From: Myxococcaceae bacterium | GTDB lineage: Bacteria; Myxococcota; Myxococcia; Myxococcales; Myxococcaceae | DNA: 14,463 nucleotides | Direction: 5' to 3' | NCBI GenBank assembly: GCA_018262385.1 | Contig: JAGSPQ010000005.1 | Location: forward strand, 1 to 14,463 | Translations under genes and position numbers: made by a program | Shown: positions 1 to 5,474 of the stretch, in pieces | Position numbering within the stretch: the first letter of the stretch is position 1 | Layout: each line of letters opens with the position of its first letter | The notes under the pieces: generated by a model | Seen by the model: the letters and a program-made list of their open reading frames with translations, nothing else | The model's database searches: none | What the model was told of the DNA's origin: nothing

Positions 1-653
1 CGGTAGAGATCCCGATCGGCCTTCAGCCGCCGCGAGATCCGCGCCGGCACCAGCTCGGGCGGCAGCGACTGGAGCGCCTTCATCGCAAACCGCCCCGCGA
101 CCGCCTCGCCCAGCACCGCCACCATCTCCCGCGAGATCCCCGCGGTGTCCGGCTGCCAGGTGCGCATCGAGCCGTAGAAGATCGAGCCCAGGCCCGACTC
201 GTATTCGCCGGCCAGCTCGGTGCGCCCCTGTTCCCACTCGCTGACGTAGTGGACCAGGTCGTCGATCCCCTCGGGCCAGGCGTGGCTTCGCACCCGGTAG
301 GCGAGCAAGAGCGCGGCGGTGATGATGTCGAGCGTCGGCTCGTGCGCCCGCAGGATGATCGGGCCCTCCAGCGCGTCGAGGGCGGCGGCCGACTTCAGCA
401 CCGCCTCGGTCGTGCTGCGCAGGGCCAGGCTGCGCCACTGGGGCAGCTTCCACCCGAGCATCCGCGGGTGGGCGGCCAGCGAGGCCTCGCGGGTGCCCAC
501 CCCGAGGAAGATTTCCTGCACCAGGGGCTCGACGCCCGGGTCAGGCCTCTGGAGATCCCACGTGAACTGCTTCACATCGAAGAGGGAATCGATCGCGCTC
601 TGCACGCCGGGGTCCATTGGTCGCGGCGCAGCATAAGGGTAGAAGGCGCTCAT
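1..653 (-). CDS. Unrecognised protein, N-terminal 217 residues (3' end outside window)
   Basis: The frame is open without a stop from the ATG at 653 to the window edge (217 codons), with codons ending mostly in G/C as in the neighbours. The protein begins MSAFYPYAAPRPMD and looks soluble, with no signal peptide. I do not recognise it with confidence. Residues about 97-150 contain HEPTLDIITAALLLAYRV followed by a YVSEWEQGR stretch. This loosely recalls the H-x-P-x-x-D...SALL motif and the later 'YV..xD.GR' stretch of DHH-type phosphoesterases, but most of the metal-binding aspartates of that motif are not obvious here, so this is only a hint. The start is uncertain. An in-frame ATG at 617 (MDPGVQSAIDSL) has a TATGCT hexamer 12 nt upstream, whereas the 653 ATG lies only 24 bp from the divergent TPR gene and has no clear ribosome site. 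It is probably transcribed divergently from the TPR/caspase unit. Confidence 0.75.
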   Translation of the reverse strand, partial: MSAFYPYAAPRPMDPGVQSAIDSLFDVKQFTWDLQRPDPGVEPLVQEIFLGVGTREASLAAHPRMLGWKLPQWRSLALRSTTEAVLKSAAALDALEGPIILRAHEPTLDIITAALLLAYRVRSHAWPEGIDDLVHYVSEWEQGRTELAGEYESGLGSIFYGSMRTWQPDTAGISREMVAVLGEAVAGRFAMKALQSLPPELVPARISRRLKADRDLY

Positions 654-677
654 GACCGCATCCGTGTTGGTGACCTG

Positions 678-1883
678 ATGGACATCGAACCGCTGCTCGC
701 AAGGCTCGAGGCGCTCGCCCCCAGCTTCGGCCGGGCCGAGGACGACATCCGCGCGACGGTGAGCCGCGGCCGCTCGGAGGACTACAAGGGCGTGATGCAG
801 AACTGCCGCCTGGTGCTCGAGGCGCTGCTGCGCGCGCTGGTCTCCGACCACCTCAAGCAGACCCCGGGCAAGGCGATGCTCGACGAGCTGATCACCAAGT
901 TCCGCCAGCAGGCCAACGCGGGCGTGATCCCGATGAACATCCTCGCCCACATGGGCACGGTGCAGGCCTGGGGCAACCTCTCGTCGCACGATCAGGCCAC
1001 CAAGCTGACGGACGACGGGGTGAAGGTCGGCAAGGGCGAGGTGATGGCCTCGCTCAACTCGATGGTGGCGATCCTCGACTGGTATGCGGCGGCGTTCGGG
1101 CCCAGGCCGGCCCCGGGAGCGCAGCCGACCAGCCTCGCCCCCGCGCGCGCCGCGGCCGCGGGGGTGGCCGCCGGCCCGAAGAAGGCGCCGGTGGTTCCGA
1201 TCGCGATCGGGGTGGTGGTGCTCGCCGCGATCGGGGCGGGCGGGTTCTTCGCCACCCGGCCCACCGCCGCGGTGGCTCCTCCGATCGCGGCGGTCACTCC
1301 GGTTCCGGCGGTCTCGCCGTTCGTCGCCCTCGACGCGCTCTACGCGAAGTGGAGCGAGCCCAAGCCGCCCGCCGCCTGCCGATCGGCGAAGGACGCGGCG
1401 GTGCTGGCCGCCAACCCGACCGACCTGGCGGCGCTCGAGGCGCTGCCGGTCAACCGCAGCGCCGAGGCCTGGTACGTGATCGCCCGCGCCCAGCTCGATC
1501 AGAAGCTCGACGCGGCGCCGGCACTGAAGCACGCGCTGGAGTGCGAGCGGTTCGCGGCCGCCCACAACCTGCAGGGGAAGATCGCGATCATGGAGGGCCG
1601 GGCTGCCGACGCGCTGACCAGCTTCACCACCGCGGTGGCGATCGCGCCCGGGTTCGCCAAGGCCCGCTACAACCTCGCCATCATCCACCTCAAAGAGCAG
1701 CGGATCGGCGAGGGGATGAAGGAGCTGCAGCGGGCCACCACTGACGAGCCGAAGTTCGCCGACGCCCACTACCTGCTCGCCCGCGCCTACCAGGGCCAGA
1801 AGCAGATGGTCGAGGCGAACGCCGAGTTCTGCGCCGCGGCCGACCAGGGCCACCAGGAGGCGCAGGCGAAGTGCGAGCGCTGA
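678..1883 (+). CDS. Membrane-anchored protein with N-terminal DUF4145-like domain and C-terminal TPR repeats
   Basis: 401 residues. The longest frame opens far upstream at 249, but that part is antisense to the minus-strand gene. The protein MDIEPLLARLEALAP starts naturally at the ATG at 678, which overlaps an upstream TGA as TGATG. Residues about 35-135 are helical, with a conserved-looking LVLEALLRALV segment and a 'WGNLSSHD' motif (98-105) like the GN-x-x-H of DUF4145-type domains. A low-complexity Ala/Pro linker (141-170) leads to one membrane helix at 172-192. A second Ala/Pro stretch precedes a TPR region at about 295-396, with typical 'A..SF..AV.I.P.FA.A..NLA' spacing. C234, C289, C385 and C399 all follow the membrane helix and could form disulfides if that side is periplasmic. 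The TPR array probably scaffolds a partner. The obvious candidate is the exported caspase-like protein, whose start codon lies within the last codons of this gene. The partner and the topology are inferred. Confidence 0.85.
   Translation: MDIEPLLARLEALAPSFGRAEDDIRATVSRGRSEDYKGVMQNCRLVLEALLRALVSDHLKQTPGKAMLDELITKFRQQANAGVIPMNILAHMGTVQAWGNLSSHDQATKLTDDGVKVGKGEVMASLNSMVAILDWYAAAFGPRPAPGAQPTSLAPARAAAAGVAAGPKKAPVVPIAIGVVVLAAIGAGGFFATRPTAAVAPPIAAVTPVPAVSPFVALDALYAKWSEPKPPAACRSAKDAAVLAANPTDLAALEALPVNRSAEAWYVIARAQLDQKLDAAPALKHALECERFAAAHNLQGKIAIMEGRAADALTSFTTAVAIAPGFAKARYNLAIIHLKEQRIGEGMKELQRATTDEPKFADAHYLLARAYQGQKQMVEANAEFCAAADQGHQEAQAKCER
1855..1860 (+). promoter_or_regulatory. Shine-Dalgarno AGGAGG for the caspase-like gene
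   Basis: A perfect AGGAGG lies inside the end of the TPR gene, 10 nt before the GTG at 1871. It supports that GTG, rather than a later codon, as the start. It also indicates that the two genes are translated from one transcript. Confidence 0.6.
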
Positions 1884-3157
1884 CCGCCCTCAGCCTGCTC
1901 GCCGCCGCTCTCGCCCAGGCGGCGCCGCTGAAGCTCGCGGTGGTCTACGGCCACAACGGAGGGACGGCGACGCGGCCCGCGCTGCGCTTTGCCGAGCACG
2001 ACGCCTCGCGGATGGCGGCGACGCTGACCGAGCTGGCGGGGGTTGCGCCGGCCGACCTGAAGCTGCTGCTGGGGACCCCGAGGGAAGAGTTCGAGCAGGC
2101 GCTCGAGTGGGCGGGCGAGCGGATTGCCGCCGCGCACCAGCGCCCGGGGGCTCAGGCGATCCTCTACGTCTATGTCTCGGCGCACGGCGACGATGGGCGG
2201 GGGCTCGAGCTGGGCCCGCAGACGCTGGCCTGGGCCGACCTGAAGGCGAAGCTCTCGGCGACGAAGGCCGACGTCCGGGTGGCGGTGATCGACGCCTGCA
2301 ACGCCTCGGGGATGCTGGAGGCCGGCGGGCAGCCGACGCCGGCGTTCGCCCTGCGCGCGGAGGATCGGCTGACCGTGGCGGGCGAGGCGGTGATCACCTC
2401 GAGCGCGGCCAACGAGCCGTCGCTGGAGGCCGGCGCCTACAAGGGCAGCGTCTTCACCCACCACCTGCTGGCCGCGTTCCGGGGCGCCGCCGATCGATCG
2501 GGCGATGGCCGGGTCTCGCTCGAAGAGGCCTACCGCTACGCCTACGCGCGCACGGTCGAGGGCCAGAGCGGCCAGCACCCCGGCTACGGCTTCAAGCTCG
2601 CCGGCCACGGAGAGCTGCAGGTCACCTCGCTGAAGGGCGCCGCGACGGTCACCCTGCCGCGCAACCTCGAGGCGGTGACGATCTCCGAGCTCGAGTCGGG
2701 CGATCGCTACCTCGAGGTCCGCGCGCCCGACAGCCGCACCCTCGCGCTGCCTCCCGGGCGCTGGGAGCTCAAGGTCTGGCGGGCGGGGAAGGCGAGGGTA
2801 GGGAGGCTGACGCTTGGCGCCGGCCAGCGGATCACCCTCGATGAGAGCGCGCTCGCCGCCGCTCCGGCCGCCACCGCCCAGCTGGTCCGGCTCTCGGCCA
2901 GCCCCCATTATTGCGTGGAGAAGATCGACTCCGAGCCGCAGTTGGCGGCGCTGGCGCAAGAGCTCACCCGGGCGCTCGAGGGCCAGGAGGGCCACGCCTG
3001 CTTCGAGGGCTCGCAGGGCGCCCGGCTGACCCTTTCCCGCGAGCGGACCCAGCAGCTGCGCGTCACCGGCACGGTGGGCACCCGCCGGGTCGACCTGCGG
3101 TGCGACGAGGCCGCCCTGGCCGTGGAAGTCGGCAAAGCGCTGGCGGCGGCGCTCTAG
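1871..3157 (+). CDS. Exported caspase-like (peptidase C14 family) protein
   Basis: 428 residues, GTG start, overlapping the TPR gene by 13 bp. Residues 1-18 form a signal peptide (MRALTALSLLAAALAQA, then AP). The caspase-like fold follows. A first strand LKLAVVYGHN (20-29) leads to LRFAEHDASRMAATL (38-52), the usual helix after strand 1. The catalytic His is H105 in YVSAHGDD, and the catalytic Cys is C143 in VIDACNASG. Residues 208-219 (DRSGDGRVSLEE) resemble an EF-hand calcium loop, a common insertion near the end of bacterial caspase-fold domains. From about residue 255 to 428 there is a beta-rich accessory part of unknown function containing C348, C377 and C411. Both dyad residues are present, so the enzyme is probably active, cutting in the periplasm or at the membrane. 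A caspase-fold protein preceded by a signal peptide and coupled to a TPR membrane protein suggests a scaffold/effector pair. The substrate cannot be told from sequence. Confidence 0.88.
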   Translation: MRALTALSLLAAALAQAAPLKLAVVYGHNGGTATRPALRFAEHDASRMAATLTELAGVAPADLKLLLGTPREEFEQALEWAGERIAAAHQRPGAQAILYVYVSAHGDDGRGLELGPQTLAWADLKAKLSATKADVRVAVIDACNASGMLEAGGQPTPAFALRAEDRLTVAGEAVITSSAANEPSLEAGAYKGSVFTHHLLAAFRGAADRSGDGRVSLEEAYRYAYARTVEGQSGQHPGYGFKLAGHGELQVTSLKGAATVTLPRNLEAVTISELESGDRYLEVRAPDSRTLALPPGRWELKVWRAGKARVGRLTLGAGQRITLDESALAAAPAATAQLVRLSASPHYCVEKIDSEPQLAALAQELTRALEGQEGHACFEGSQGARLTLSRERTQQLRVTGTVGTRRVDLRCDEAALAVEVGKALAAAL

Positions 3158-3171
3158 CCAGCAGGGCTGGC
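3157..3171 (+). terminator. Short hairpin just after the caspase gene
   Basis: GCCAGC and GCTGGC form a perfect 6-bp stem with an AGG loop, beginning at the last base of the TAG stop codon. No T-run follows (gatcaaat), so it would be a weak or Rho-assisted terminator at best. Position supports it, since a new gene with its own promoter-like hexamer starts 47 bp further on. Confidence 0.3.
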
Positions 3172-3201
3172 GATCAAATGGGCCACCGCCCAAGGGGCGT
3201 G

Positions 3202-3207
3202 TAGAGT
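3202..3207 (+). promoter_or_regulatory. Possible -10 hexamer TAGAGT before the cNMP-binding gene
   Basis: TAGAGT fits TAnnnT and lies 10 nt before the ATG at 3218. The gene has no Shine-Dalgarno sequence (gttgcggcccaa precedes the ATG). A transcript starting about 7 nt after the hexamer would have only a few bases of leader. No clear -35 box is visible. Confidence 0.35.
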
Positions 3208-3217
3208 TGCGGCCCAA

Positions 3218-3670
3218 ATGGACGCGGTCTCTACACTTCGCGACAGCCCGCTCTTCAAGGGCTTCACCGAGACCGGGCTCAACATCATCGCCGGCATCTG
3301 CGCCCAGCGAACCTACCCGCACGGCACGCCGCTGTTCGTCGAGAGCATGGTGGCCGACTCGCTGCTGCTGATCGCCGAAGGCAAGGTCTCGCTGGGCACC
3401 AAGGGCCGCCAGGCCGAGGACATTCACCTCGGCGAGCTCGGGGTGGGCGACTGGCTGGGCGAGCTGTCGCTGATCAACACCGGGCAGCGGATGTGCACCG
3501 CGACCGCGGTCACCGGGGTGGTCGCATATGAAATCCGGCAGGCGGACTTCCAAAAATTGCTGGTCCTCAAGCCGCAGGCCTGCATCAAGCTGCTGATGGC
3601 GATCGTCTCGACGTTCGGCCAGAAGGTGGTCGACAACAAGGATGCGCTGCGCTCGCTGCTCACGAAGTGA
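3218..3670 (+). CDS. Stand-alone cyclic-nucleotide-binding domain protein
   Basis: 150 residues, essentially one cNMP-binding domain (Crp/cNBD fold). DSPLFKGFTETGLNIIAGI (9-27) is the usual opening helix. YPHGTPLFVE (33-42) is the first beta turn. LLIAEGKVSL (50-59) matches the conserved strand. The phosphate-binding cassette is GDWLGELSLINTG (77-89), with E82 in the ribose-contacting position and R91 in the phosphate-contacting position, so a ligand could be bound. A C-terminal helix (about 110-149) follows. There is no DNA-binding helix-turn-helix and no fused kinase or channel, so it is not a Crp-type transcription factor. It probably acts by binding a partner protein. The start is fixed by the ATG with its TAGAGT hexamer upstream. 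It is separated from the caspase gene by 60 bp and is followed by a short palindromic repeat. Confidence 0.85.
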   Translation: MDAVSTLRDSPLFKGFTETGLNIIAGICAQRTYPHGTPLFVESMVADSLLLIAEGKVSLGTKGRQAEDIHLGELGVGDWLGELSLINTGQRMCTATAVTGVVAYEIRQADFQKLLVLKPQACIKLLMAIVSTFGQKVVDNKDALRSLLTK

Positions 3671-3703
3671 GGCCCTTCGGCAGGCTCAGGACAGGCTTGA
3701 AGG
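3671..3703. repeat. Short imperfect palindromic repeat of the dispersed 'CAGGCTCAGGACAGGCT' type
   Basis: The stretch directly after the cNMP gene's stop codon has outer inverted arms CCTTC (3674-3678) and GAAGG (3699-3703). It also holds two direct copies of CAGGCT (3681-3686 and 3692-3697) around TCAGGA. It reads as LRQAQDRLEG in one plus frame and as PEPAEGP in one minus frame. Those are tell-tale spurious peptides of a short intergenic palindrome that is dispersed in many high-GC bacterial genomes; this recognition is from memory of annotation artefacts. Only one copy is in the window. It probably forms a stem-loop in the mRNA and separates two transcription units. Confidence 0.6.
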
Positions 3704-3734
3704 TTCAGCCCCATCGCGGTACCCACCCCCCTCT

Positions 3735-4739
3735 ATGCGTTCATTCTTTTTCGCTTGTTTGATCCTCGTCGCCTCGCCCGCTCTCGCGGCCAGCGAGGGC
3801 GACTGGTTCGCCAGCCTCTACACCGGTGAAGGCATCGAGCTGCGCGCCGACGAGCGGGTGTTCGCGCTCTTCGCGGTGCTGAACGCGGTCGGCTTCGACC
3901 AGGGCCCCGTCTCCCGCAAGGATCCGGTGCCGAAGGTGAACTACCACCCGGTGCGCCAGCAGGTCCGCGCGCGGGTCATCGGCGGGGATCCCAACGTCCG
4001 CCACGTCGCCGACGACTTCCTCGACAAGCACCCCGCGCCGCTGCGCACCTACTTGAGCTGGGCCGTCCAGGGCTCGCCGCCGCCGTTCCCGACCGCACCG
4101 AAGTCGAAGGACAAGGAGCTCGCCGAGCTGAAGGGCTTCGAGGCGGTGCTGGCCAAAGCGTGGACGGGCTGGAAGCTCGACGAGCTGATGGGCACGGTGC
4201 AGGGCGAGTACCGCAAGTCGCTCAAGGGTTACCTGAGCGCGATCGATGGGCCGCTGGTCAAGGCGCGCCAGATCCTCAAGGTGCCCGACAACGGCCCACA
4301 GTCGCTGCTGGTGGTGAACCTGCTCGACATCCAGGACATGGTTCGCGGAGTGATGGGAGAGGGCGAGATCGTCCTCGTGGTCGGCCCCTCGGACAAGCCG
4401 AACGTCGAAGGACTGTTGCGCGAGTACGCCCGGGTGCTTATCGATCCGGTCGTGGCGAAGAAGGTCTCCGGGTGGGGAGGGGGCGCACAGCTGCTGAAGG
4501 AGGCGCAAGTGGCCGGAGCGACTGAGCAGACGGTGGGCGACTACGCGACCGGGCTGTTCACCTACGCGGTAGCGCTCAAGGCGCTCAACGCCAACGACGC
4601 AGCCTGGGAGGCCGCCCAGAACAAGGGCTATTTCGGAATCAAGGACATCGCCAAGATGTTCGACGAAGGTAAGCCGCTCGATGGGTGGGTGCTCGACGCG
4701 CTCGCCAAAGCGGAGACCCGTAGGCCAGCCAAGAAGTGA
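3735..4739 (+). CDS. Secreted protein of unknown function, possibly a degenerate metallopeptidase
   Basis: 334 residues from the ATG at 3735. The open frame begins earlier, but the upstream part translates the palindromic repeat, and MRSFFFACLILVASPALA (1-18) is a clear signal peptide followed by ASEGDW. The mature protein has no membrane helix or lipobox, so it is likely periplasmic or secreted. Residues 189-243 run as strand (QSLLVVNLL), a loop, strand (GEIVLVVGPS), then helix GLLREYARVLIDPVVAK. The layout resembles gluzincin-like families (DUF4932 is the nearest I recall) in which the helix carries HExxH followed by a 'V.P' segment. Here the motif would be R229-E-Y-A-R233, with both zinc-ligand histidines lost. 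A later helix, GDYATGLFTYAVALKAL (268-284), sits where the third ligand would be expected. If the homology holds, this is a non-catalytic pseudoenzyme. No function is assigned. It ends 3 bp before the dedA start. Confidence 0.8.
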   Translation: MRSFFFACLILVASPALAASEGDWFASLYTGEGIELRADERVFALFAVLNAVGFDQGPVSRKDPVPKVNYHPVRQQVRARVIGGDPNVRHVADDFLDKHPAPLRTYLSWAVQGSPPPFPTAPKSKDKELAELKGFEAVLAKAWTGWKLDELMGTVQGEYRKSLKGYLSAIDGPLVKARQILKVPDNGPQSLLVVNLLDIQDMVRGVMGEGEIVLVVGPSDKPNVEGLLREYARVLIDPVVAKKVSGWGGGAQLLKEAQVAGATEQTVGDYATGLFTYAVALKALNANDAAWEAAQNKGYFGIKDIAKMFDEGKPLDGWVLDALAKAETRRPAKK

Positions 4740-4742
4740 TCG

Positions 4743-5474
4743 TTGGAAGACCTACTGCTCCAGCTGGTTGAGGGTACTTCGGGGGTCGTCTCCTACCTCG
4801 TCGTGTTTGGAATCCTGCTGGCGTGTGGGCTCGGCGTCCCGCTGCCGGAGGACGTCTCGCTGATCCTCGGCGGCTACCTGGCGCACGCCGGGAAGGCGAA
4901 CCTGTGGGTGATGATGATCACCGGCTTCGTGGGGATCATGGTCGGCGACAGCATCATCTTCTTCGCCGGCCGCCGCATCGGCTCGCAGGTGGGCAACCGC
5001 AAGGGTGGGTTCTTCGCCCGCATCGTCACCCCCGAGAAGCGCGCCCGGGTCGAGCAGCTGTTCCACAAGCACGGCGACAAGATCGTCTGCCTCGCCCGCT
5101 TCATGCCCGGCGTGCGCGCGGTCACCTTCTTCACCGCCGGCTCGGTGGGGATGAAGTACCTCCGGTTCCTCTTCTTCGACGGCGCGGCCGCGCTGGTCTC
5201 GGCGCCGGTCTTCATCTACCTCGGCTTCCGCTTCGGCGGAGAGCTCGAGACGCTGCTGCACAACGTGAAGAAGGGGCAGACGCGGGTGATCCTCGTCCTC
5301 GTCGCAGTGGCGGTGGTCTACCTGGGCTACTTCCTGTGGAAGCGGCGCCGCGACAAGGCGACCGCCGCCGCAGCCCTGGCGCAGCTCAACGCCCAGGCGG
5401 TGATCGCGGCGGTGCAGAAGCAGCCCGAGCACGCCGCCCCGGCTGCGCACCGCGAGCCGTCTTCGCTCATTTAA
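4743..5474 (+). CDS. DedA-family (SNARE-associated/VTT domain) inner-membrane protein
   Basis: 243 residues. The start must be the TTG at 4743, because an in-frame TGA (4737-4739) lies immediately upstream and no ATG or GTG follows until well inside the first conserved region. Family motifs are in order: GVPLPEDVSLILGGYLA (31-47), with the acidic E36/D37 typical of this family; VGDSIIFFAGRRIG (67-80); and LARFMPGVRAVTFFTAG (117-133), with the R119/R125 arginine pair. Hydrophobic helices fall at roughly 14-34, 53-75, 143-163 and 181-199. A basic stop (KRRRDK, 200-205) and an Ala-rich cytoplasmic tail follow. DedA/VTT proteins act in lipid transport or membrane homeostasis, including undecaprenyl-phosphate and phosphatidylethanolamine flipping in characterised members. 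The substrate here is unknown. It is likely co-transcribed with the secreted protein upstream, and its last 8 bp overlap the end of the convergent minus-strand gene. Confidence 0.93.
   Translation: MEDLLLQLVEGTSGVVSYLVVFGILLACGLGVPLPEDVSLILGGYLAHAGKANLWVMMITGFVGIMVGDSIIFFAGRRIGSQVGNRKGGFFARIVTPEKRARVEQLFHKHGDKIVCLARFMPGVRAVTFFTAGSVGMKYLRFLFFDGAAALVSAPVFIYLGFRFGGELETLLHNVKKGQTRVILVLVAVAVVYLGYFLWKRRRDKATAAAALAQLNAQAVIAAVQKQPEHAAPAAHREPSSLI

Noticed and set aside
249..677. Upstream extension of the TPR gene's open frame
   Set aside because: It is antisense to the well-formed minus-strand gene at 1-653 and shows no domain. The protein has a natural start at 678.
1787..3553. 588-codon minus-strand open frame
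   Set aside because: It lies opposite the caspase gene and parts of its neighbours, is Arg/Gly/Leu-rich low-quality protein, and has no motif. It is a GC-rich antisense shadow.
3642..3734. Earlier start for the secreted-protein gene
   Set aside because: The extension begins inside the cNMP gene and translates the palindromic repeat. The signal peptide begins at 3735.
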